Counted from the stretch's first letter, positions 25,090-33,102 are shown. The stretch is DNA of 39,876 bases from Anaerolineaceae bacterium UBA5311 (GCA_002411175.1 DHRN01000079.1:1-39876); one strand, 5' to 3'. Numbers and translations are program-made. The notes: a model not told the origin generated them from the letters alone.

Positions 25090-26280
25090 CTACACCTCGG
25101 GTTTTGCAACTGCAGCTGCCGCGCCCATTCCCCCGCCAATACACAAGGTGGCAAGACCGAGCTTTGCATCAGGTTGTCGTTTCATTTCATGGATTAAGGA
25201 TACCAAAATCCTCGCGCCAGAAGCTCCAATGGGATGTCCGAAGGCGATCGCGCCGCCGTTGACATTAACCTTTTCGCGGTCAAGACCCAGATCGCGCATC
25301 ACTGCAACAGATTGTGCGGCAAAAGCTTCGTTTGCCTCAATTAAATCAAAATCGCCAATCGCGATACCAAGTTTTTCTACCAATTTTTTGGTTGCTGATA
25401 CCGGTCCGATGCCCATGATCGAAGGCTCAACGCCTTCGAGCGTTCCCTCCAGCCAGATGGCTTCGGGTGTTACACCAAGTTCACGGGCTTTTTCTTCACT
25501 CATCAAAACAACTGCCGCAGCGCCATCATTGATCGTGGAGGAGTTCCCAGCGGTGACGATTCCATCCGGTTTGAATGCTGCTCTCAGTTTCCCCAGCCCT
25601 TCAACGGTTGTATCGGCACGGATTCCTTCATCTTTAACAAAGTCAATCGTATCGCGTTTAACCCGCACAGGAACTGGCACGATTTCATCCACAAATTTGC
25701 CTTCTGCCTGGGCTTTGGCTGCTTTTTGTTGCGATTCCGCTGCAAATTTATCCAGTTCTTCACGGGTAAGACTCCATTGCTCGGCGATATTCTCAGCCGT
25801 GGTGCCCATGTGCTGCTGGCTAAACGCATCGGTCAGACCATCATGCACCATTGTGTCCACTAAAACACCGTTGCCGAGGCGATAACCAGCCCGAGCCTGT
25901 GGAAGCGCATAGACCGCGGCAGACATGTTTTCCATGCCTCCTGCAATAACAACATCAGCTTCCCCATATTTGATCATCCTCGCGCCCATATTGACTGCTT
26001 CGAGCCCGGAACCGCAGAGCACATTGATGGTCACTGCTGGTTTTTCAACCGGAATGCCCGCGTTTACGGCAGCCTGTCGGGTGACGTTTTGCCCCTGCGC
26101 AGCTTGCAGAATGCAGCCCATGTAGACCAGGTCAACGTCGGAAGGCTGGATGCCTGCGCGTTTGATTGCCTCGCGGATCACGACCTCACCTAGCCTGGCA
26201 ACGGGAACAGTGGAGAGCATTCCGCTCATTTTCCCGATAGCAGTTCGGCAAGACCCCGCAATGACGACTTTATTATTCAT
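25090..26280 (-). CDS. thl: Acetyl-CoA acetyltransferase (thiolase)
   Basis: A 396-residue thiolase with nucleophile Cys89 (NVLCGSG), His349 (GHPIGASG) and Cys380 (CIGGGMG). It cleaves acetoacetyl-CoA formed by AtoDA into two acetyl-CoA, one of which primes Kce. The ATG at 26280 has GAAAGGA upstream; the in-frame extension to 26412 is non-homologous leader. First gene of the thl-crt-hbd-bcd-etfB-etfA operon. Confidence 0.95.
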   Translation of the reverse strand: MNNKVVIAGSCRTAIGKMSGMLSTVPVARLGEVVIREAIKRAGIQPSDVDLVYMGCILQAAQGQNVTRQAAVNAGIPVEKPAVTINVLCGSGLEAVNMGARMIKYGEADVVIAGGMENMSAAVYALPQARAGYRLGNGVLVDTMVHDGLTDAFSQQHMGTTAENIAEQWSLTREELDKFAAESQQKAAKAQAEGKFVDEIVPVPVRVKRDTIDFVKDEGIRADTTVEGLGKLRAAFKPDGIVTAGNSSTINDGAAAVVLMSEEKARELGVTPEAIWLEGTLEGVEPSIMGIGPVSATKKLVEKLGIAIGDFDLIEANEAFAAQSVAVMRDLGLDREKVNVNGGAIAFGHPIGASGARILVSLIHEMKRQPDAKLGLATLCIGGGMGAAAAVAKPEV

Positions 26281-26622
26281 AAGTGGTTTCCTTTCATAAT
26301 GAGTCTGAGTGAAAGGTTTGGCAGAAACAAACAAGTTTAAACAGGCAAGTTGTTCACTGCCGCTCAGACCCGATGATTTGTTTACTCCTATTATCTCATA
26401 GATTCCGCTCATTGACCGGCTGGATTTGAGGCTTCATTCAGAATCTTCCACACTGTAAGTTTTGCAAATTTAGTAAAATTTTCCCTATAGTATAATTCCA
26501 CCAGGGTCCAGGCTTTAAGTATGCGGCTGCACTTTAAAAGTTTTAACTCATCAGTGGTTTTGGATAAGAGATCTAATTCGACAAAAAATGGAATCCAATC
26601 GAACAATAAAGAGGAGGAAGTT
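26281..26622. other. Divergent intergenic region between thl and lipoprotein gene
   Basis: Holds the thl leader inverted repeat and, for the plus strand, a TATAAT at 26491-26496 within TATAGTATAAT, about 127 bases before the lipoprotein start. No convincing -35 box. Nothing else is seen. Confidence 0.5.
26303..26369 (-). promoter_or_regulatory. Inverted repeat in the thl leader
   Basis: GTCTGAG (26303-26309) pairs with CTCAGAC (26363-26369), and GGCAG (26320-26324) with CTGCC (26357-26361), around a GTTTAAAC palindrome. It ends about 23 bases before the thl ATG. It could be an mRNA structure or an operator; no known riboswitch consensus is recognised. Confidence 0.4.
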
Positions 26623-27552
26623 TTGAAACTGACGAAGTTTTTTTCATTCGCTGCCGTTCTGTTTTTGGCGGCTGGTTGTCTGAGTCCCAGCCAGGTTACA
26701 GAAACAGAAATTCTCACACAGCCCGGCAAGAGCGAGATTTCCCCAGAAACACAACCACCAACACCTGCACCAGACAACACTGTCACACCTCCACCAACAG
26801 AAACGCCAACAGAGACTCCAACAGAGACTCCAACAGAAGAGACAGAGCCAATAGAATTTGATATTCAGGCGACCTACACTGCCATCGCGATTGATTACGA
26901 GTCACGTCTGGCAACAATGATGCCTCCCGTTCTGGAATGTGAAACCGCACCACGAGTAACCGGCTGGAGGGATTATCACATAGAGGGAGTTGGTCTTCAC
27001 ATGCAGCTGCCGCAAGACTGGTCGGATATGGATTACCGCACCTACAGACCGAATCAAAGCAAAATGTTTCAGGTTAAGAACTATGGTGTCGCCTCGAGTA
27101 GTGCTGGTGCTTTTGCGGAAGGATTCGAACTGCACATCTGGTATGAAGAAGAATTGGAGCTTATCCCCTTCATAAAAGACCTGCGCGAGTGGGCTGCAAG
27201 AAATGAGTTCTTTTATGCCACCCTCTTTTCACCTCTGCCGCATGAAAATTCATTAGTAAATGGGCACCCGGCATCGATTGCCTACGTACCTGAGTATGAT
27301 TTCGGTGAACAAGAATTAGGGGCTTTTCGTTCCTCTATCGTAACTGTGACGAAGATGGGCGATTATGTGATCATGATGGTTTTCAATCCGCGTGCTAATT
27401 ATGACCCCACCGAAACGCTGCTCACCATGCTTTCGAGCTTGTCGATTGATGGTGTACAAGGCGGGGAGACTGTGATCAGCGAAACAATCCTCTGCCAGGC
27501 TTATCTTTATTTCTGCCTGAGACAATGCGGAATTGTGCCGGGATCCAATTGA
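26623..27552 (+). CDS. Secreted lipoprotein, function unknown
   Basis: A 309-residue predicted lipoprotein. The TTG start at 26623 follows a strong GAGGAGGAAG. The signal peptide MKLTKFFSFAAVLFLAAGC has a lipobox with Cys19 as the lipidated residue. A Thr/Pro-rich linker (about residues 38-71) contains TETP repeats encoded by 12-base tandem repeats, typical of a cell-surface spacer. The globular part has GVGLHMQLPQDWSD and a late IDGVQ segment, recalling small stress- or photosystem-like beta domains, but I do not recognise the family. Divergent from thl; no functional link is evident. Confidence 0.8.
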   Translation: MKLTKFFSFAAVLFLAAGCLSPSQVTETEILTQPGKSEISPETQPPTPAPDNTVTPPPTETPTETPTETPTEETEPIEFDIQATYTAIAIDYESRLATMMPPVLECETAPRVTGWRDYHIEGVGLHMQLPQDWSDMDYRTYRPNQSKMFQVKNYGVASSSAGAFAEGFELHIWYEEELELIPFIKDLREWAARNEFFYATLFSPLPHENSLVNGHPASIAYVPEYDFGEQELGAFRSSIVTVTKMGDYVIMMVFNPRANYDPTETLLTMLSSLSIDGVQGGETVISETILCQAYLYFCLRQCGIVPGSN

Positions 27553-27637
27553 AAAGGCGAAGAAAGGTAATCCCTTTCATATAGCTGGGGTTTGTCTCCA
27601 GCCGCTGTCGCCAACATGGATTTATCTCCTCGTTTTC

Positions 27638-27666
27638 TTGACATTAGAACGCATGTTCTATATAAT
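27638..27666 (+). promoter_or_regulatory. Near-perfect sigma-70 promoter of the polymerase operon
   Basis: TTGACA (27638-27643), a 17-base spacer, TATAAT (27661-27666). The predicted start of transcription, six or seven bases on, falls at or next to the ATG at 27673, so the message would be leaderless. Confidence 0.9.
27647..27658. promoter_or_regulatory. LexA (SOS) operator in the promoter spacer
   Basis: GAACGCATGTTC, i.e. GAAC-N4-GTTC with the RNRY centre of the Gram-positive/Chloroflexota-type LexA box, extended to TAGAAC...GTTCTA. It lies wholly between -35 and -10, where LexA would block RNA polymerase. Confidence 0.85.
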
Positions 27667-27672
27667 TAGAAC

Positions 27673-28248
27673 ATGATGGAATACAACCGCCCTGACTCAC
27701 TGACCCTCTTTGAAATGCCGCTGCCGCCCAAGCGTTTCCTCGCCATCGGCGCGCACGCCCTCTCTGAGCGCATGCTGCAGCTCATCTCCGCCCTGGCGCT
27801 GCGGCAGCACGTCACTGTGCTCGATTGCGGCAACCGCTCCAACATGTACGCGGTTGCCAAATTGATTCGCCCCTACACGCCCGACCCGGTCAGCGTAATG
27901 AACAACATCCGCCTTTCCCGAGCCTTTACCTGCTACCAGGTTTTGGCGATGATCCAGGCAACCGCCAAATACCCGCTTAACGAACCGTTGGTGCTGCTGG
28001 ACTTACTGGCGACTTTTCTGGACGAAGACGTGGAGCTGAAAGACAGCCAGCGTCTGCTCACCCACAGCCTCAATTTGCTGACCCAACTGAGCCACCAGGT
28101 TCCAGTCGTAATCAGCACGCGCCAGATCCCCGTCATTGCTGAGAATCGCATTGTTTTGCTCGAACAGCTCAAAGCCAGTGTCGACATCTGCTGGGAAGAG
28201 CCTCTGCCCCTCCCCACCAGCCAGGAGCTGCAGCTGGCACTCTTTTAA
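27673..28248 (+). CDS. RecA-fold protein lacking Walker A, SOS operon gene 1
   Basis: A 191-residue protein with a RecA/RadA-like strand order: RFLAIGAHALSERMLQLISA where the P-loop should be, VTVLDCGN, NNIRLSRAFTCYQVLAMIQ (close in style to the RadA segment after Walker A), the Walker-B-like LVLLDLLATF, and PVVISTRQIP. The GxxxxGKT signature is absent, so ATP hydrolysis is unlikely. ATG at 27673 (a second ATG follows at once) with no ribosome binding site, consistent with leaderless translation. It would be a structural partner of the polymerase encoded two genes downstream. An ImuA/SulA-like relationship is an alternative. Confidence 0.75.
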   Translation: MMEYNRPDSLTLFEMPLPPKRFLAIGAHALSERMLQLISALALRQHVTVLDCGNRSNMYAVAKLIRPYTPDPVSVMNNIRLSRAFTCYQVLAMIQATAKYPLNEPLVLLDLLATFLDEDVELKDSQRLLTHSLNLLTQLSHQVPVVISTRQIPVIAENRIVLLEQLKASVDICWEEPLPLPTSQELQLALF

Positions 28249-28258
28249 TGAGGCATCC

Positions 28259-28687
28259 ATGGGAAGAACGATTGCATCTATCACCCAAACCTGGCAGGAA
28301 GAAGAAGCCGCGCTCAACCGCTTCAAACGTGCCCTGCGTAAGGACGATCAGCTCCTCCTGGACGAACTGCTCGTGCTTTCGCGCCTGCATTTGGCTGAAG
28401 CTTCATACGCTTCCAATCTTTACCCGCTGGATATGTATCTGATTGCCATTTTGCTGGAGGTCTATAAGCAGCTCAAAACCCTCCAACAAAGACTGTACAG
28501 TCATGATCAAAGCAAAGACCAGGAACGCCTGGAGGAAGAGGAGGTTTTCCTCAAACTGATTACCAACTACCTGGAAACCTCGGGCGAGCGGGCGCAGGAA
28601 AACACTTCCGAAGCCGGGGAAGAGGAACTGGTTGTAGTGGAGCCGGAGGATGACAGCTCATATACTGATTTTGAGGAGGCGCCATGA
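28259..28687 (+). CDS. Small acidic helical protein, SOS operon gene 2
   Basis: A 142-residue protein, predicted almost all helix, with an amphipathic middle (LLLDELLVLSRLHLAEASY) and a strongly acidic C-terminal tail (EEELVVVEPEDDS). I do not recognise a family. GAGG five bases before the ATG at 28259 decides the start, and its stop overlaps the polymerase ATG (ATGA). The tight coupling suggests a subunit or chaperone of the polymerase complex. Confidence 0.75.
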   Translation: MGRTIASITQTWQEEEAALNRFKRALRKDDQLLLDELLVLSRLHLAEASYASNLYPLDMYLIAILLEVYKQLKTLQQRLYSHDQSKDQERLEEEEVFLKLITNYLETSGERAQENTSEAGEEELVVVEPEDDSSYTDFEEAP

Positions 28688-30915
28688 ATCACACTTTTAC
28701 CGGCTGGCTGCTGGACCTCTACCTCAACCAGCAGGAAGGTTTGAGCCTGTGGTTTATCTCTGCCGATGACGACAGCCGGGTCTGCTTCAGGCAGCATTTC
28801 CCGCTTAGTTTTTATGTTTCCGGGCCAAACGAAAACCTGCGCATGCTCTGGAAGCGAATTTCAGGTCATCCAGATGTGCTTTCACTCAGTCGCCAGCGCA
28901 AGCAGGACGTCTTTGAAGACAAGTTGGTGGATGTAATGGCGATTGAGATGGAGTCACCTGCCAGCCAGGTGAAGCTTTTCCGTGACATCGAACAGGTTTA
29001 CCCAGATTTGACCTATTATGATGCCGATATCGCCATCAGCACGCGTTACATGGCAAGATTTGGCATTTTTCCCCTGGCTTTGTGCCAGCTGCAGGTGGAT
29101 GAAAATGGTGTCATTCAGTCCATCCAGCCTCTAAATGATCGCTGGGAGCTGCTGCCCGAGCTGCCGCCCCTGCGGGTTCTGCAGGTCAGCCCGGATGCTG
29201 ACCCCAATCGCGGCGCAGTGAAGTCTCTGCTGATCCATTCTGATCGCTTTGAGATGCGCCTGGCGCTCGACCCGCAGGGCAGCTACCTGCAAACGCTCGA
29301 TCAGACCCTGACTGATTACAACCCCGATATCCTGGTGACTGACTGGGGCGACAGCTGGCTGATCCCTTTTCTGATCAAACAGTCAGAAGCAAAAGGCATC
29401 CCGCTGCAGCTCAACCGAGATACAAGCCGACCGGTACGCTGGCAAAAAGAGACCACTTATTTCTCTTACGGGCACATCATTTACCGCCCCGAAGAGGCGC
29501 ATCTTTATGGGCGCTGCCATATTGACCGAAAATCCGCGATGATGTGGTCTGATTACAGCCTGGCGGGCACACTCGAGATGGCTCGTGTGACCACTCTGCC
29601 AATTGAGAAGGCTGCCCGCGTTTCCCCGGGTCAGGGCATCTCGGCTATGCAGGTAATCACCGGTCTGGAAAAAGATTTGCTCGTGCCCTACCAAAAACGA
29701 CAGTTTGAAGAGTTTAAAACCGGACTGCAGTTAATCCAGTCTGACCGCGGCGGCATGGTCTATCAGCCCATTACCGGGCTGCACACCGATGTCGCTCAAA
29801 TCGATTTCATCTCCATGTACCCCGCCATCATCATTTTGGGCAATATTTCGCCTGAAGTGCCCCTGCCCGATGGCTTAACCCCGGCACACGAAGACCTTGG
29901 CGTGGTCCCGCTCACGCTTAAGCCGCTCTATGAAAAGCGCGTCGCTATCAAACAAAAGATCCGCACGTATCCGCAGAATCACCCCATGACAGACACTCTG
30001 AAAGAACGCGCCCAGGCACTCAAATGGCTGTTGGTGGTTTGTTTTGGTTTTTTGGGCTATAAAAATGCCCGTTATGGACGCATTGAGGCACACGAGGCGG
30101 TCACAAAAGGCGGACGCGAGGTGCTTTTGCGTGCCAAGGATGTGGCAGAGGAAGAGGGTTTCGAAGTTCTGCACATGTACGTGGATGCGCTGTGGGTCAA
30201 GAAAAAAGGCAGCAACAAGCCTGAGCATTTCACTGAATTGATCAAAAAGATCAACCACCGCACCGGACTAACCATTAACCTGGACGGGGTTTATCGATGG
30301 GTGGCGTTTTTGCCTTCCAAGGTCGACCCGCGTATCCCGGTTGCCAACCGCTATTTTGGTGTTTTTCAGAGTGGCGAGGTCAAGGTGAGGGGTCTGGAGG
30401 CACGCAGGCGCGACACGCCCTTGTGGATTGCCGCGGTTCAAAAGGAAATGATCAGATTTCTGGGTCAGGCACGCAGCAAAGACGAACTGGAAGACTGCAT
30501 CCAACAAGCCTTCAACTGTTATCAGCAGTCTTTGCGTGCTTTGAAAGCGGGACTGGTCGCACCGGACGAACTGGTGATAAATGGCAAGGTCAGCTATGCC
30601 CTCGAAGCTTACAAAGCTTCAACCGCGTCTGTACGGGCAGCCAGGCAGATGCAGGCGGCTGGCATGCCGGTCAAACCAGGTATGCGCGTCCGTTTTGTGT
30701 ATACAAAGGGCGAGCCGGATGTCACTGCCTGGGATCTGGGTAAGCGGGTCGACCCTGCGGATCTTGATTCTGCCAAATATATCGAACTGCTCATCCGTGC
30801 CGCCAGCTCTGTTCTCTCACCTTTTGGGGTTTCAGTCGATATCCTGCGCGAATGGTCCCTCTCCGACGCTCTCCAACTTCACCTCCCCGCGGTATTGGCG
30901 TTATCGCAGGGCTGA
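28684..30915 (+). CDS. Family-B DNA polymerase with degenerate active sites (PolB2-like)
   Basis: A 743-residue family-B polymerase. Motif A is intact, with Asp374 in IDFISMYPAII. In motif B, Lys447 of ALKW is kept, but the usual NSxYG reads VVCFG (451-455). Motif C, normally YGDTDS, reads YVDALW (499-504): the first Asp (501) stays and the second is Leu503. The exonuclease motifs look lost: no DxE in ExoI (VLQVSPDADP), TDWGDSW in place of YNxxxFD, and YSLAG in place of YxxxD. Archaeal PolB2/Dpo2 enzymes have this kind of decay, and some are damage-induced. GGAGG precedes the ATG. With the LexA box upstream, a role in damage tolerance is likely, whether or not it still polymerises. Confidence 0.88.
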   Translation: MNHTFTGWLLDLYLNQQEGLSLWFISADDDSRVCFRQHFPLSFYVSGPNENLRMLWKRISGHPDVLSLSRQRKQDVFEDKLVDVMAIEMESPASQVKLFRDIEQVYPDLTYYDADIAISTRYMARFGIFPLALCQLQVDENGVIQSIQPLNDRWELLPELPPLRVLQVSPDADPNRGAVKSLLIHSDRFEMRLALDPQGSYLQTLDQTLTDYNPDILVTDWGDSWLIPFLIKQSEAKGIPLQLNRDTSRPVRWQKETTYFSYGHIIYRPEEAHLYGRCHIDRKSAMMWSDYSLAGTLEMARVTTLPIEKAARVSPGQGISAMQVITGLEKDLLVPYQKRQFEEFKTGLQLIQSDRGGMVYQPITGLHTDVAQIDFISMYPAIIILGNISPEVPLPDGLTPAHEDLGVVPLTLKPLYEKRVAIKQKIRTYPQNHPMTDTLKERAQALKWLLVVCFGFLGYKNARYGRIEAHEAVTKGGREVLLRAKDVAEEEGFEVLHMYVDALWVKKKGSNKPEHFTELIKKINHRTGLTINLDGVYRWVAFLPSKVDPRIPVANRYFGVFQSGEVKVRGLEARRRDTPLWIAAVQKEMIRFLGQARSKDELEDCIQQAFNCYQQSLRALKAGLVAPDELVINGKVSYALEAYKASTASVRAARQMQAAGMPVKPGMRVRFVYTKGEPDVTAWDLGKRVDPADLDSAKYIELLIRAASSVLSPFGVSVDILREWSLSDALQLHLPAVLALSQG

Positions 30916-31111
30916 AGACTTGCGGCACAATTATCCTGTCGACAGAAATATGTTTCCATGCTTTTGTTTAAATGTTTTCTCCTCAGTTTCTGACTTTAAT
31001 CCCTGAATGTTTCTTTAAAACAAATTGGATTTTTACAAGGTTTATGGTTCAGCCACTACTTCCTGGACATGAAAATCTGCAGCATCTTCAATATATCTGA
31101 AAACGTAGCGA

Positions 31112-31156
31112 GGTAATGACCACGTTCCTTACGGAAAAGGGGGCTTCGCCGGAACG
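31112..31156 (-). repeat. Inverted copy of the 43-base element
   Basis: Reverse complement matches the region around 6108-6155: GTTCCGGCGAAGCC, then a CTTTTC segment, then GGAACGTGGTCAT. This shows the element is dispersed in both orientations. Confidence 0.7.
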
Positions 31157-31201
31157 CGCAGTGCACGTTCGTTACGAAAATTTGCGTTATCGACTATCAG
31201 A

Positions 31202-31285
31202 GTAGGGGACGGCGTGGCAGCCGTCCCCTACACATATAACTAAAACGTACGGGGTGGGTCTGGTTAATTGTGTGGTTATTCTATG
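31202..31285 (+). repeat. Interspersed hairpin repeat (copy at 31.2 kb)
   Basis: A perfect 12-bp inverted pair, GTAGGGGACGGC (31202-31213) with GCCGTCCCCTAC (31220-31231), followed by a CGTACGGG motif and GGGTGGGTCTGGTTAATTG, as in the copy at 8236. Confidence 0.82.
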
Positions 31286-31387
31286 GCTGCTGTTTGTGTT
31301 ATAGCTCTAAGTATTAACATTTATTGTATTATTTTGGCTACGCGCATTACTATCATTCGGTTCCCCCCCCGAATCCTTGTTAATTGT

Positions 31388-31416
31388 TTGACGCTCACAA
31401 AGCGGTAATATATAAT
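31388..31416 (+). promoter_or_regulatory. Promoter of tRNA-Leu
   Basis: TTGACG (31388-31393), a 17-base spacer, TATAAT (31411-31416); the mature tRNA begins 13 bases after the -10. Confidence 0.85.
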
Positions 31417-31428
31417 AAAACCTTTGGA

Positions 31429-31510
31429 GGGGAAGTGCTGGAATTGGCAGACAGGCATGACTTAGGATCATGTGCGGCGACGCGTGAGGGTTCGAGCCCC
31501 TCTTTCCCCA
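31429..31510 (+). tRNA. tRNA-Leu (anticodon UAG)
   Basis: An 82-base class II tRNA. The acceptor stem GGGGAAG pairs with 31503-31509. The anticodon loop CTTAGGA (31461-31467) gives anticodon UAG at 31463-31465. There is a long variable arm (about 31471-31484), a T-arm GAGGG-TTCGAGC-CCCTC, and discriminator A at 31510. CCA is not encoded. It reads CUA and other CUN leucine codons. Confidence 0.96.
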
Positions 31511-31539
31511 CTTCATAAATATACTAATTTGAGGTTACA

Positions 31540-33102
31540 TTGAAAACTACTAAAACTTTTACAGATGACCACCAGGTGCGCGTTACCGCTGAATTTGATC
31601 AAGAAACTTTTGATGGTTTCAAACGCAAGGCTGCACGAAAAATTGCTCAAAAAACTCGCATTCCCGGTTTTCGACCAGGAAAAGCGCCTTACAACATGAT
31701 TTTATCCCACATCGGGGAAGGCGCTGTTTTTGAAGAAGCCATCGATTTAATGTTGGACGAAATTTATCCCAAAGTGCTGGAACAAGAAGATATCCAACCC
31801 TACGGACCCGGCAACCTGGAGAACATCCCCAGCCAGGAACCTCCTGTTTTTGAGTTCCTGATCCCCCTGGCTCCTGAAACGGAACTAAAAGAGCTCGAAA
31901 CCCTCAAGCTGCCTTACGCGCCTGTATCTGTCACCGAAGCTGACGTAGACGCATTTATCAAAGAGCTGCAGCGGGATGCCGCTGATTTGGTCCCGGTTGA
32001 AGGCCCCGCTGAAGAAGGTCACATTGTCTATATGACTGTCACAGCGACCGACGTAAACCCTGCCGATGCTGAAAACGCGATCCTGATCGACGACGCCCCT
32101 AAGCAAGTCCAGATTCCTACTGAAGATGAAGAAGAAGAGACCGAGTGGCCTTTCAAAGGATTCTCACGTGATCTAATTGGCGCCCGGGCGGAAGACGATA
32201 TAGAGATCACCTATGAATTCCCGGAAAACGAAACGCTGGGCGATTTTTCAGGCAAAACAATCAGGTTTCTTGTATACCTGCAGTCCGTGAAAACGCTGGA
32301 ACTGCCGCCTCTGGATGAGAATTTCCTTGAAAAAATGGGAAATTTCAGCAGTGTGGAGGAGCTCCGCAAAGATATCCGCGAAAACCTTGAAACTGAACGC
32401 ATGGAAACTTACGACACCAAGTACTATCTGGAGCTTGTCGACACTTTGCGGAAAAGCGCAATCATGAAGTACCCACCCCAATTGTTGGAAGACGAAGAAC
32501 ATGAGGTTCTGCACCGCATTGAGCACGATCTCGAACATCGCGGAATTAATCTGGATGTCTACCTCAAGGTGCGCAAAATTGAGAAAGAACAATTCATCGA
32601 GGAAGAAGTCAAACCAACTGCCAAGGATCGTATAGAGCGATCCCTGGTCATGGATGCAATCATGAAACATTTCGATTTGCAAATTACCGAAAACGATATG
32701 AAATCTGAGATAATCAAATTGGTCACTTCCCTGTTTACGAGCGGTGAATATGACCAGCTCGAAAAAGACATGGGCAAAAGGCGCTTTTCTGAAGCGATCT
32801 CCGCCCAGGCAAACCTTAATGCAACTGAAACGTCGGTTCGCCGGCAATTACGCCTGATGGCATCCCCTGAATCCATAGTGAACGAAGATGTACCTGATGA
32901 AGTCGCTATAGACGCCGAAAGTGACGACCTGGAAGCCGATGTCGACCTCCTTATGGATAAGATAGAAGCCCTGGTCGAGGAAGAGACCCTTCCATTGGCA
33001 GGGACAGAAGAAAACGAAACCCCAGCCGCCAACACCGCAGCAATGGAAGGTGATGTTTCTGAATCCTTTCCGATAATCGATCAGAAAGAGATTGAAGAAT
33101 AA
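31540..33102 (+). CDS. tig: Trigger factor
   Basis: A ribosome-associated folding chaperone of 520 residues, longer than the usual 430-450. The ribosome-binding signature GFRPGKAP is at 43-50. The PPIase (FKBP) domain, about 160-260, is degenerate: it keeps FKGFSRDLIGA and a late DFSGKTIRF strand but has an acidic insert (TEDEEEETEW) in place of part of the active-site strands. The C-terminal chaperone arms follow, then an acidic tail of about 80 residues. TTG start with GAGGT upstream. It follows tRNA-Leu and precedes clpP, as in many bacteria. Confidence 0.93.
   Translation: MKTTKTFTDDHQVRVTAEFDQETFDGFKRKAARKIAQKTRIPGFRPGKAPYNMILSHIGEGAVFEEAIDLMLDEIYPKVLEQEDIQPYGPGNLENIPSQEPPVFEFLIPLAPETELKELETLKLPYAPVSVTEADVDAFIKELQRDAADLVPVEGPAEEGHIVYMTVTATDVNPADAENAILIDDAPKQVQIPTEDEEEETEWPFKGFSRDLIGARAEDDIEITYEFPENETLGDFSGKTIRFLVYLQSVKTLELPPLDENFLEKMGNFSSVEELRKDIRENLETERMETYDTKYYLELVDTLRKSAIMKYPPQLLEDEEHEVLHRIEHDLEHRGINLDVYLKVRKIEKEQFIEEEVKPTAKDRIERSLVMDAIMKHFDLQITENDMKSEIIKLVTSLFTSGEYDQLEKDMGKRRFSEAISAQANLNATETSVRRQLRLMASPESIVNEDVPDEVAIDAESDDLEADVDLLMDKIEALVEEETLPLAGTEENETPAANTAAMEGDVSESFPIIDQKEIEE

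Larger units (their letters stand above)
30916..31428. other. Intergenic region with interspersed repeats before tRNA-Leu
   Basis: Contains an inverted copy of the 43-base element (31112-31156), a hairpin repeat (31202-31285) and the tRNA promoter. No gene is credible in 30916-31111. Confidence 0.65.

Noticed and set aside
26281..26412. 44-residue extension of thiolase
   Set aside because: It has no thiolase similarity and lies over the leader inverted repeat; a strong ribosome binding site marks 26280.
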